Positions 1 through 7,394 of a DNA stretch of 12,494 bases are shown here, piece by piece. The stretch's first letter is position 1; the number at the start of each line of letters is the position of its first letter. A program made the position numbers and the translations under genes. Location: positions 1 to 12,494 of the forward strand of contig JBIILZ010000111.1 in assembly GCA_044338255.1 (NCBI GenBank), read 5' to 3'. The notes below the pieces were generated by a model, which was not told the origin of the DNA, searched no databases, and saw only the letters and a list, made by a program, of their open reading frames with translations. This DNA is from CAIUVD01 sp044338255. Its GTDB lineage: Bacteria; Planctomycetota; UBA11346.

Positions 1-180
1 GGAACAGTGGCAGCGGGAACAGTGGCAGCGGGAACAGTGGCAGCGGGAACAGTGGCAGCGGGAACAGTGGCAGCGGGAACAGTGGCAGCGGGAACAGTGG
101 CAGCGGAAACAGTGGCAGCGGAAACAGTGGCAGCGGGAACAGTGGCAGCGGGAACAGTGGCAGCGGGAACAGTACCAGCC
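1..180. repeat. 15-bp tandem repeat array (coding, PAATV on minus strand)
   Basis: Eleven near-perfect units of GGAACAGTGGCAGCG run from the window edge to 165, followed by one degenerate unit at 166-180. Units 106-120 and 121-135 carry one G-to-A change, which turns Pro into Ser. On the minus strand, in the frame of the adaptor gene that starts at 1121, the units encode P/S-A-A-T-V pentapeptides. The array continues past the left edge, so its full copy number is unknown. There are no unique spacers. Confidence 0.97.
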
Positions 181-1121
181 GGAGCGAAATTCCATCTCCT
201 GCCGGTGGCCGGATCGCTGCCGATCGGACGGATGGCAAGCCATGACCAGGGCGTGTAGTCGTGGCTGTCGCGCAGCGCCTCGTGCGCGGCCTTAGTGCGT
301 AGATCGCGGTCCGCCGCCAGCGCGGCCTCCTGGGCGCTGCGACGGACCTTGTTTTCCTCCATCCGTCCAGCGAAGCCCAGAGTCGGATCGGCATGATCAG
401 TGCCATCCGCCTGGCGTTGCCAACCGAGCTGGCCCATGATCGTGACTTCCTGCAGGCGCAGTCGTTCGGCCTGGATCCGGCGGTCGCGAGTCTCCTCGAT
501 ATGCCAGGCGGCCTCTGCGCGCGCCTGGTGAAGCCGCGCCTGGGTCAGGGATTGCGCGGCAGCGAGGACCGCCTGCGCGGTGGCGTCGCCGGCGTCGGCC
601 TGCACCTGTAAGCGATGCGCGGCACGTTCAGCAGTGGCAGTGTCCGCCGCCGCCATGTCGGCCTGTGCCCGCGCCAGGGCGATGCTGCCGACCGCATCTT
701 CACCGAGAGCCGCGAGCTGGGCCCGCACCGCCGCCAATTGCGCACGGGCCTGACCCTCCTGATCTACGAGTTCGGCCTGAGCGCGATCGAGACGCAGCAG
801 CGACAAGCGGTACTGGGCTTCGGCCCCGGCGGCGTCGGCCTGCTTCTGCGCGACATCGCGTGCGATCACCACCGGATCGAAGATCATCAGGGTATCGCCC
901 GGCACCACCGCCCGGCCGTTTTCAGCGCACCACGTGAAAACCAGTTTTTCCGCGGGCGGGAGGAGCGTCTGCAGACCGCTGCGATCGGCTTCGATGAAGC
1001 CCGGAAAATCAGCTTCGACCGGGGCCGATTGCGCCGGCACCACGTAGCTGTCGGCAGCGCCGGCCGAGACTATCGCCCAACCGGCTAGGAACAGCACGAG
1101 CCACGTGCGGTTATTCGACAT
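1..1121 (-). CDS. HlyD-type periplasmic adaptor (membrane fusion) protein with PAATV repeat tail, partial
   Basis: This minus-strand reading frame starts at ATG 1121 and has no stop down to the left edge, giving at least 373 codons. Residues 1-23 look like a signal peptide (hydrophobic VLFLAGWAIVSAGAA, then D). Residues 61-85 resemble half of a biotinyl-lipoyl domain (NGRAVVPGDTLMIFDPV). Residues about 86-250 are Ala/Gln/Arg/Glu-rich with heptad character, like the alpha-hairpin that docks on TolC channels. After a region containing YTPWSWLAIRPIG, the sequence enters pentapeptide repeats at about residue 314. The start overlaps the end of the upstream adaptor gene by 11 bases, with a weak GGGA ten bases upstream, so coupled translation is likely. 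The family call rests on domain pattern and context. The second lipoyl half and beta-barrel that should follow a hairpin were not seen before the repeat, so the protein may be atypical or continue beyond the window. It probably works in the periplasm with the two preceding products. Confidence 0.8.
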   Translation of the reverse strand, partial: MSNNRTWLVLFLAGWAIVSAGAADSYVVPAQSAPVEADFPGFIEADRSGLQTLLPPAEKLVFTWCAENGRAVVPGDTLMIFDPVVIARDVAQKQADAAGAEAQYRLSLLRLDRAQAELVDQEGQARAQLAAVRAQLAALGEDAVGSIALARAQADMAAADTATAERAAHRLQVQADAGDATAQAVLAAAQSLTQARLHQARAEAAWHIEETRDRRIQAERLRLQEVTIMGQLGWQRQADGTDHADPTLGFAGRMEENKVRRSAQEAALAADRDLRTKAAHEALRDSHDYTPWSWLAIRPIGSDPATGRRWNFAPAGTVPAATVPAATVPAATVSAATVSAATVPAATVPAATVPAATVPAATVPAATVPAATV

Positions 1122-3759
1122 ACGCGGTCATTCCCGGCAAAACGTGCTCGGCCTGGGCGGATGGCACCAGGAAGCGCAGCGTGAGATTGAAGACCTGCTC
1201 ATCGACGGCCGTCGAGGAGCCGCCGGCCTCGGCTTCTTCACGTCCGGCGGTGGAGGTCCCGTACCAGGTGCCGACCACCTGCACCGTGGCCGGGAAGCTG
1301 CCCACCCCGGGGACCGTCACCTGGACCGTGTCTCCGAGATGCCAGGTGCCGGCGAGATGCGCCGGCACCTCGACGTTCAACTTGCGCGGTGACGGTTCGC
1401 CGGCGGGCACATCGGGGAGGATGCGGAACGGTTCCTGGGAGGTGATGCTATCGCCGGTGCGGAACGGCACCGGGTTGCGATGGAACAGCCGGCCCGAGGT
1501 CGGGGCAAAGACGTTGTCATCGAACAGCTCGCGTTCGTCGCGTTCGCGTTCGGTCGCGTTGCGTGCGTACTCGCGTTCGGCGTAGTCGTATTTCTGGCCG
1601 TGCACGGTGCGCGCCACGTACCAGGCGCTGCGCGCATCGTCGGCCTTGGCGAGCGCGTCGACCATGGTCGATGCCGCCGCTAAACGGTTCAGGACATCGG
1701 GAGTCCGGGCGGCGGCGGCGGCGAGCGTTGTCCGCTGGGCCTCGTGACGGGCGCGGGCATCAGCCAGCTGCGCATCGGCGATGCCGTTGCGCGAGAGGCT
1801 CACCGCCACTCGCGGATCACCGGCGGCTTGCACCTGGGCCTGGGCCTGCGCCGCCATCGCCAGGGCCTCGACGCGTTCGACTTCGGCAGCTTCGAATTTT
1901 TTCGTGGCGTCATCGAGACCGCTCGCCAACCACGCCAAGCGCGCGGCGCGCAGATCGAGATCGGCATTGCGCCACATCCGGGTGGCCTCGGCCAGGGCCT
2001 GATCGGCACGCAACCGCGCCGCCGCCCGTTCGGCCTCGGCGCGCAGCTTGTTCTCTTCTGCTTCCCAGCGCATCTTCTCCGGGTCCAGCCACCAGGCGCT
2101 CTTGGCCAGACGCGCCACGCGCTGTCCGGCGCTGACGCGAGTGCCATCGGGCACGACCTCGACGATGTCCCAGAAGCCTGATTTAAGCCGTACCGGCACG
2201 ACCTCAGTGGGTTCGATCAAGCCGGTGAGCCGACGGGGTCTGGTGGTCGCCGGATCATGCTCGGTATTAGCCAAGGCCAGCACCTGCGCACCGGCGGCGA
2301 GGCCATCGGTGATCACGAAGGTGTTGCCCGATTGCACGCCGCGCACGACCTGCAGGCGGCCATCGGGGTGGCGGATCTGCGGCTCGCGGACATCGACCGT
2401 GACATGTACGGCCCACGTCGGCAGGGCCGCGCCGTGTACCGGACGCAGCAGATCGCAGGAAACTGCCATGCCCGGCTTGAGCATGCCCGGCTTGAGCATG
2501 CCCGGCTGGAGCTGCACGGCCTCGACATCCAATTGGATGACGGCGAGAAAGGCCCGCATACCGTCCTTCTTTTCGGGAGCGGCGGCGATCGAGAGGACGC
2601 GTCCGGGGATCTTCGCCTCGCCCACCGCCGGTACGCGCAGTTCGGCGCGCCCGAAATCGGGACGGTCGGCAGTCCAGATCGTCACCAGATCGCGCAGCGC
2701 TTCTGGGATGCGCACATAGGCCATCATCGCCTGGTCCTCAAGCACGAACAAACAGGGCGTCGACGGCAATTTCGCGCCTGATCTGACGTTGCTGTCGCGC
2801 AAGCGCACGGTGCCGACGGTATGCGAGCGCATCACCGGATCAGCAACGAAGGCCTGGCGGACGGCGAGCTCACTGCTCACCCGGCGCTGGTCACCGCCGA
2901 CCATCTCCAATTCGCGGTCGACCAGCTGACGCAGGATAGCGATGCGGGCATTGATGCCGCCGACGACATCGAGCTCGCGACGCGAGCGCTCGCAGTCCAG
3001 TTCGAGCTGCTGTCTGGCGATGGCTTTCGCCCCGTCATCCCATTCGCGGCTGGCGCGCTCGGCGACGGCGGCCTGGAACCGCGCCTGATCGCGGGCGGTG
3101 CGGGCCTTCACGACATCGACCGTCGGCACCCGACCGCGGGCGGCGAGTTGCTCGACCGCGGTCAAGGTGCGCTCGGCACGCGCGAGGACGGCGGCGGCCT
3201 CCTGCGCCTGCATCTCAGCGAGATGCCGACCGCTCTGTTCATCGGCATGGCTCGACTCCAGACGAGCGCTGCGGATATCGCCCTCGGCACGGGCCTCGGT
3301 GGCCTGGATCTGCAGCTCGGCGAGTTCACGTTCACGTTCGAGTCGCTGACGAGAGATATCGGCATCGAGCTGCATCAGCTCGGCCTTCTGCGTGGTGATC
3401 CATTGCTTGATCATGGTCACGTCGTGACGCACCAGGATGTCGCCATCGGCGACCCGCGCGCCGTCGGAGACGACCTCGGCGAAGGGCATCCAATTGAGCT
3501 GCGGCCCGTACGACACCGGGGCGCGGTTGTCGATCCAACCCCCGACCGTCAGGGCCAGCTCGCCATCGACGGCCTGGGCGGTGATCAGACGCTGGGGATC
3601 GCTGACGACCTCAACCTGATCACCGCAACCGCTGAGCATCAGCGCCGCGCCCAACAGCCAGCGCCAGCGCACCTGCTTATGCCCTGCACACGGGGACACA
3701 GCGCACGAGGTCACAGTACACGGAGTCACAGCACACGGAGTCACGGCGCACGGAGTCAC
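1111..3759 (-). CDS. Tandem (double) HlyD-type adaptor lipoprotein
   Basis: This 882-residue protein is about twice the length of a normal membrane fusion protein and appears to hold two adaptor units in tandem. Residues 35-45 form a lipoprotein signal with a canonical lipobox (LSGC, Cys45). Unit A has a lipoyl half at about 92-113 (DGARVADGDILV), a long coiled-coil hairpin at about 115-300, then a return strand and beta-domain to about 500. Unit B has a second lipoyl half at about 534-553 (DGTRVSAGQRVARL), another coiled coil at about 560-740, a return lipoyl half at about 746-782 (FAPTSGRLF) and a beta-barrel to the end (LPGMTAYVE). The likely role is bridging an inner-membrane transporter to the TolC-like channel encoded just upstream. 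The start is uncertain: GTG 3759 overlaps the channel stop as GTGA, but GTG also recurs in frame at residues 6, 11, 16 and 21. Starting at residue 21 would give a more ordinary signal peptide. No strong Shine-Dalgarno sequence is seen, which favours coupling. Confidence 0.85.
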   Translation of the reverse strand: MTPCAVTPCAVTPCTVTSCAVSPCAGHKQVRWRWLLGAALMLSGCGDQVEVVSDPQRLITAQAVDGELALTVGGWIDNRAPVSYGPQLNWMPFAEVVSDGARVADGDILVRHDVTMIKQWITTQKAELMQLDADISRQRLERERELAELQIQATEARAEGDIRSARLESSHADEQSGRHLAEMQAQEAAAVLARAERTLTAVEQLAARGRVPTVDVVKARTARDQARFQAAVAERASREWDDGAKAIARQQLELDCERSRRELDVVGGINARIAILRQLVDRELEMVGGDQRRVSSELAVRQAFVADPVMRSHTVGTVRLRDSNVRSGAKLPSTPCLFVLEDQAMMAYVRIPEALRDLVTIWTADRPDFGRAELRVPAVGEAKIPGRVLSIAAAPEKKDGMRAFLAVIQLDVEAVQLQPGMLKPGMLKPGMAVSCDLLRPVHGAALPTWAVHVTVDVREPQIRHPDGRLQVVRGVQSGNTFVITDGLAAGAQVLALANTEHDPATTRPRRLTGLIEPTEVVPVRLKSGFWDIVEVVPDGTRVSAGQRVARLAKSAWWLDPEKMRWEAEENKLRAEAERAAARLRADQALAEATRMWRNADLDLRAARLAWLASGLDDATKKFEAAEVERVEALAMAAQAQAQVQAAGDPRVAVSLSRNGIADAQLADARARHEAQRTTLAAAAARTPDVLNRLAAASTMVDALAKADDARSAWYVARTVHGQKYDYAEREYARNATERERDERELFDDNVFAPTSGRLFHRNPVPFRTGDSITSQEPFRILPDVPAGEPSPRKLNVEVPAHLAGTWHLGDTVQVTVPGVGSFPATVQVVGTWYGTSTAGREEAEAGGSSTAVDEQVFNLTLRFLVPSAQAEHVLPGMTAYVE
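2467..2511. repeat. 15-bp tandem repeat, 3 units, inside adaptor gene
   Basis: Three units of CATGCCCGGCTTGAG lie head to tail; the third has one T-to-G change. On the minus strand they encode L(Q/K)PGM three times, at about residues 417-431 of the double adaptor. They sit where adaptor proteins usually carry a single 'L.PGM.V' segment in the beta-domain. One ancestral segment therefore appears to have been triplicated. Confidence 0.93.
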
Positions 3760-3765
3760 GGCGCA
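3691..3765. repeat. 15-bp tandem repeat spanning the channel/adaptor gene junction
   Basis: Five units start at 3691, 3706, 3721, 3736 and 3751, with consensus CGGAGTCACGGCGCA. Read on the minus strand, the units begin GTGACTCCGTG or close to it. The first transcribed unit holds the channel stop codon (TGA, 3756-3758) overlapped with the adaptor start (GTG, 3757-3759). Four of the five units keep GTGA; the last has GTGT. In the adaptor frame they encode T/S-P/S-C-A/T-V repeats ahead of the signal peptide. Confidence 0.93.
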
Positions 3766-5354
3766 CGGGGGACGCCGGCTTCGGCCGGCCGGGGAGCTGG
3801 TGCGGGCTCGGCCTCGGGCGCATCGGCGCGTACCGGCGTCGGGGTCATGGGCGTGATCGCGCGATAGCCGGCATCGGTGGTGACCACGGCGATGCGCGCA
3901 TCGAGCAGACTGATCTCGGCGTCATTGAGCGACTGCTTGGCGCGCGTGACTTCGAGATTGTCGACGGCGCCGGTCTCATATCGCCGCAAGGTCGCATCCA
4001 GACGGGTGCGCTCGATGTCCAGACGTTGCTCGGCCAGGCCCAGCAGGCGGCGGTTCTGTTCGATGCGTCGGCCGGTGTTGCGCAGCGACTGCTCAAGGTC
4101 GTCGCGGAGGCTCGTCACCTGGCGCTCCTGATCGGCGATCTGCAAGGTCAGCTGCTGGTAACGCGCCCGTTCGGCACGCCAGCCATCAAGAGGCATGGTA
4201 TAGGTCAGGGACAGCGCCACCGAGTTGTCGATGCCATCGTTGCCGTTGAAGGTCCGCGCACCCTCGGCGGCGCGTTCGACACTGAGACCGGCGGTGACCT
4301 GGGGCAGCAGCTGATCGCGCTGGATGCGCAGGTTGATCGCCAGGAGTTCCGCCTGCTTGGCGGCATCACCGAGGGTTTCGTGGCTGCTCAAGGTCGCCTG
4401 GACATCAGCCTCGACATCGCGAACCGGGATCGCCGCCACCCGCGCGGCATCGATGACTTCGGGAATGATCACCAGCGGCGAGGAGATCGGCCGATCGAGC
4501 AGATCGTTGAAGGCTTCGCGAGCCTGTTCGAGCTGGGTGCGTTCGGCGAGCAAATCGGCTTCGGCCTGGTTGAGGTCGAGCTCGGCATAGAGTCCATCGA
4601 GCGGCGAAGCGAAACCGTGGGCGATGCGGTCCTGCACCGTGGCCAGGAATTCGCGGGCGTCGGTGCGCCGGAGCTGGCGCACCTCGACCCGCGTAGCGGC
4701 GCGCTGCACCGCGAAAAAGCTGTCGGTAACGCGCTGCTCAAGCTGCCGGCCAGCGAGCACGAGATTGTTCGCCGCGGTGTAGATGGCGATGTCCGCCTGG
4801 GTGATCGGCAGCCGTTGCGCCACATTGGCGGCGATGTTGAACAGCTTGCGGCTGACCAGCAGGCCCGCGGCCGTGCCGTATTGATCGCTGCCATCGACGC
4901 GCTGTCCCTGGCCGTAGCCGAAACGCATGTAGGGCTCGATCTCGAAACCGAGGGCCTTGCTGGTCAGGGCCACCCGACCGGCGCCGGTATCGCCCTCGCG
5001 ATTGGTGGCGATGTAGGTGGTGCTCAGCACCGGTGCGAACACCGTCGTCGCCGCGATAGTGCGCCCCAGGCGGGCCTGTAGGAGAGCACTGCGCGTCGTG
5101 CGCAAGGAACGGTTGGTGGTCAGGGCGCGGGCGATCGCATCCGCAAGACTGATGGCAGAGGAATCGTTCGCCGCCAAAATCGGCGACAGCGGCGTCACCG
5201 TTGCTGCGGGAGTTGCCGCTGGCGGTGCCGCTGGTGCCGCCGCCGGAACCACGGACGGAATGGTTGCCGGCATCGGCAATGACGGCTCTTGCGCCATCGC
5301 CATGGCCATCGATGCCAAACTCAATAAAAGAGGACTGAAACGCACGGAGTTCAC
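3756..5354 (-). CDS. TolC-family outer-membrane efflux channel
   Basis: This 532-residue protein has the features of the outer-membrane efflux protein family, whose trimers form a channel across the outer membrane and periplasm. Residues 1-21 are a signal peptide, with cleavage likely after AMA before QEPS. There is no lipobox, so it is probably not lipidated. A Pro/Ala-rich linker at about 26-57 contains PAATPAATV. Two OEP repeats follow: the first begins at about 69 (ISLADAIARAL) and includes LDLNQAEADLLAERTQLEQA, and the second begins at about 290 and ends with NLEVTRAKQSLNDAEISLLD. A Pro/Ala-rich tail of about 25 residues closes the protein. The GTG start at 5354 is preceded by AGGA at very short spacing. 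GTG at codon 4 would have more normal spacing, so the exact start is open. The gene leads a minus-strand operon with two adaptor genes and overlaps the next by GTGA. The substrate cannot be inferred because no pump is in the window. Confidence 0.92.
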   Translation of the reverse strand: MNSVRFSPLLLSLASMAMAMAQEPSLPMPATIPSVVPAAAPAAPPAATPAATVTPLSPILAANDSSAISLADAIARALTTNRSLRTTRSALLQARLGRTIAATTVFAPVLSTTYIATNREGDTGAGRVALTSKALGFEIEPYMRFGYGQGQRVDGSDQYGTAAGLLVSRKLFNIAANVAQRLPITQADIAIYTAANNLVLAGRQLEQRVTDSFFAVQRAATRVEVRQLRRTDAREFLATVQDRIAHGFASPLDGLYAELDLNQAEADLLAERTQLEQAREAFNDLLDRPISSPLVIIPEVIDAARVAAIPVRDVEADVQATLSSHETLGDAAKQAELLAINLRIQRDQLLPQVTAGLSVERAAEGARTFNGNDGIDNSVALSLTYTMPLDGWRAERARYQQLTLQIADQERQVTSLRDDLEQSLRNTGRRIEQNRRLLGLAEQRLDIERTRLDATLRRYETGAVDNLEVTRAKQSLNDAEISLLDARIAVVTTDAGYRAITPMTPTPVRADAPEAEPAPAPRPAEAGVPRAP

Positions 5355-5448
5355 GATCCTAAATACACCGTGATCATCGCAATCCCGGGGCTGGTGTGTT
5401 CATTGTCATACTTCGTGACGCCGTCGCCGTTGATCACCTATCAGCAAT

Positions 5449-5480
5449 AAAAAAAGCCCCCGGATGATCCAGGGGCTTTT
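5449..5480 (-). terminator. Rho-independent terminator after tsf
   Basis: On the minus strand AAAAGCCCC and GGGGCTTTT form a stem of about 9 bp, followed by a run of seven T. It lies 25 bases after the tsf stop and about 95 bases before the channel gene, so it separates the translation-factor unit from the efflux operon. The A/T flanks on both sides could also let it work on the plus strand. Confidence 0.9.
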
Positions 5481-5504
5481 ATGCCTGACGTTGATGATCG
5501 CGAA

Positions 5505-6320
5505 TCAGACGGTGATGCGCACGAAGCCGGTCAGCGTGATGCCGACGCGCTGTGCGTACTTCTCGACGGTCTCGCCCTTGTCGGCGTCGAGCAGCATTTC
5601 CTGCTCAAGCAGCACGTTCTCTTTGTAGAAACGGCCGAGCTTGCCGTCGACGATCTTCGGACGCATGGCTTCAGGCTTGGCGAGCACGTCGGCCATGCCC
5701 GAGAGGATCTCGCGCTCCTTGGCGACGACCGCCGGATCGACCTGATCGCGGCTCAACGACACCGGCACAATCGGCGACGAGGCGACGTGCAGGGCGACCT
5801 GCTTGAGCTTGTTGTCGGCATTGTTGGTGCCGGCGACCAGGGTGGCGATGCGACCGCCGTGGCTGTAGCCGACCACCGCGGTGCCGGTGAGGCGCGCGAC
5901 CTGGACCAACACGATGTTCTCGCGGATCTTGTTGACCAGCTCGGTGACCACATCGTCGACGCTGATGCCGTCGACGGTCTTGACCTTGAGGGCTTCGACG
6001 GTCTCGACGCCGGTGTCGAGAGCGACCTGGGCGATCTTGTTGGCGGCGGCCTTGAAATCGTCGCTGATGGCGACGAAGTCGGTCTGACAGCCGAGCAGCA
6101 CGAGCACGCCGGCGCCGTCCTTGATGGCCATGCCGACGAAGCCGTTGGGGGTTTCGCGACCGGCGAACTTGCCCACGGCGGCAAGGCCCTGCTTGCGCAG
6201 GAACTCGATGGCCGCGGCCTTGTCGCCGTTGCTCTTCTCGAGGGCTTCCTTGCACTTCATCATCGGCAGGTTGGTGGACTCACGCAGCTCCATGACGAGC
6301 TTGGCACTGATAGCAGCCAT
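5505..6320 (-). CDS. tsf: Translation elongation factor Ts
   Basis: EF-Ts is the guanine nucleotide exchange factor that regenerates EF-Tu-GTP in the cytoplasm. The 271-residue product has the usual architecture. The N-terminal UBA-like domain begins MAAISAKLVMELRE and includes TNLPMMKCKEAL. The core motif is CQTDFV at residues 78-83, whose Asp-Phe corresponds to E. coli Asp80-Phe81, the residues that intrude near the EF-Tu magnesium site. The C-terminus is GFVRITV. Length is close to the 283 residues of E. coli. ATG 6320 is chosen because it matches the family N-terminus; an in-frame TTG at 6332 would add MESI without family support. Only a weak TGGA lies upstream. The gene follows rpsB, as in most bacteria, but a hairpin terminator separates the two. 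Confidence 0.97.
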   Translation of the reverse strand: MAAISAKLVMELRESTNLPMMKCKEALEKSNGDKAAAIEFLRKQGLAAVGKFAGRETPNGFVGMAIKDGAGVLVLLGCQTDFVAISDDFKAAANKIAQVALDTGVETVEALKVKTVDGISVDDVVTELVNKIRENIVLVQVARLTGTAVVGYSHGGRIATLVAGTNNADNKLKQVALHVASSPIVPVSLSRDQVDPAVVAKEREILSGMADVLAKPEAMRPKIVDGKLGRFYKENVLLEQEMLLDADKGETVEKYAQRVGITLTGFVRITV

Positions 6321-6353
6321 AATCGATTCCAATATCTAAAAGGAGACGGTTGG

Positions 6354-6389
6354 GAAAAAAACGAGCCTCGAAGAAACCTTCGAGGCTCG
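6354..6389 (-). terminator. Hairpin terminator/attenuator between rpsB and tsf
   Basis: A perfect 12-bp stem (arms 6362-6373 and 6378-6389; core GAGCCTCGAAG/CTTCGAGGCTC) encloses a 4-base loop and is followed on the minus strand by seven T (6355-6361). It lies 19 bases after the rpsB stop. This is a textbook intrinsic terminator. Since tsf has no obvious strong promoter of its own in the 87-base gap, partial read-through would lower tsf expression relative to rpsB. Confidence 0.93.
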
Positions 6390-6407
6390 CACGCGGTCAC
6401 CAGCGGC

Positions 6408-7136
6408 TTACTTCGAGGCGACGGCTTCGTCGGCTTTGGGCGAGACGGTGATGCCTTCGCTGCGGCCCTTGTTGATGCCGTCGACCAGCACCTTGAGGAC
6501 GACCTGGATCGAGCGGATGCCGTCGTCATTGCCGGGGATCGGCAGGTTGACCAGGGCCGGATCGGTATCCGAATCGACCAAGCCGATGACCTGAATGCCC
6601 ATGCGCATGGCTTCCTTGATGGCGGTGATCTCGTGCTTTGGATCGACCACGAAGATCGCTTCCGGGAGCTTCGACATGGCGCGGACGCCTTCGAGATTGC
6701 GCAGGATGCGGCGGCGCTCGCGGGCGTCGCGGGCCTGGACCTTCTTCGATTCGCGCATGTATTCCGGGCGGGCCATCTGCGATTCGATGCCATCGAGGCG
6801 GCGGATCGAGGAGCGCACGGTCTCGAAGTTGGTCAGGGTGCCGCCGAGCCAGCGCTCAGCGACGAAGGGCATGCCGACGGCGCGGGCCGATTCACGGACG
6901 ACATCCTTGGCCTGGCGCTTGGTGCCGACGAAGAGGATGGTCTTGTTGGCCTTGGCGAGCTTGGCGGCGTAGTAGTACGCCTGGATCAGACCCTTGGCGG
7001 TGGCCTTGATGTCGATGATGTGGATGCCGCCGCGCTTGCCGTAGATGTTCGGCTCGTTGCGGGGATGCCACAGCGAAGCGTTGGTACCAAAATGGACGCC
7101 GGCTTCGAGGAGGTCTTTGAGAGTGGTGATCGCCAT
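6408..7136 (-). CDS. rpsB: 30S ribosomal protein S2
   Basis: S2 is a small-subunit ribosomal protein needed for S1 binding and translation initiation. The 242-residue product matches the length of E. coli S2 (241). Family landmarks are clear: LLEAGVHFG near the N-terminus, HPRNEPNIYGKRGGIHIID, ILFVGTKRQAKDVV, ERWLGGTLTNF, and LPEAIFVVDPKHE with IQVIGLVDSDTDP. ATG 7136 is chosen because the family starts MA-T-LK-LLEAGVHFG and because GCAGG lies five bases upstream. The frame stays open about 40 codons further upstream, but that stretch does not look like S2. The gene is transcribed away from the lipoprotein operon. Confidence 0.98.
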   Translation of the reverse strand: MAITTLKDLLEAGVHFGTNASLWHPRNEPNIYGKRGGIHIIDIKATAKGLIQAYYYAAKLAKANKTILFVGTKRQAKDVVRESARAVGMPFVAERWLGGTLTNFETVRSSIRRLDGIESQMARPEYMRESKKVQARDARERRRILRNLEGVRAMSKLPEAIFVVDPKHEITAIKEAMRMGIQVIGLVDSDTDPALVNLPIPGNDDGIRSIQVVLKVLVDGINKGRSEGITVSPKADEAVASK

Positions 7137-7280
7137 GATGGCCTGCTTTCGTCCTACTCGTCCTCTGCACGGGCGAGCGGGGATCGGGGTCACGCAATTG
7201 AAGTACCGCTGGACCGGCGCAATCCCGAAGGACGGATACCAGCGGCTCACCGTCACGAGGACGATAAGGAAAGGACTGGC

Positions 7281-7307
7281 ACGTTAGGGTAAAAGTGTCT
7301 CTGTCAA
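7281..7307 (-). promoter_or_regulatory. Candidate sigma70-type promoter for rpsB
   Basis: On the minus strand a perfect -35 box TTGACA (7302-7307) is followed after 15 bases by TAACGT (7281-7286), a weak -10 match with slightly short spacing. It would give an rpsB leader of about 140 bases. The perfect -35 and its position upstream of a highly expressed gene support it; the -10 is uncertain. Confidence 0.45.
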
Positions 7308-7394
7308 GTTCTGGCGCAGCCGGCTCGGCCAGCTGGCTCGAACGTAGGCGTGGTCTCGGCATGGACGGTGCGTTTATCCGCCAGGAGTACCCGC

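Noticed and set aside
1..180. CRISPR-like array
   Set aside because: The units are contiguous 15-bp repeats without spacers and are read in frame as protein.
2821..3867. A plus-strand open frame of about 348 codons
   Set aside because: It is antisense to the double adaptor and the end of the channel gene, and its translation has no recognisable domain.
4026..5081. A plus-strand open frame of about 351 codons
   Set aside because: It is antisense to the channel gene, with shadow-type composition.
6340..6350. Plus-strand AAAAGGAGACGG resembling a Shine-Dalgarno sequence
   Set aside because: No plausible plus-strand gene starts after it; it lies in the rpsB-tsf gap, where both genes are on the minus strand.
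5481..7292. A plus-strand open frame of about 600 codons
   Set aside because: It lies antisense to tsf and rpsB, both unmistakable, and its Asp/Gly/Leu/His-rich translation is typical of an antisense shadow in GC-rich DNA.
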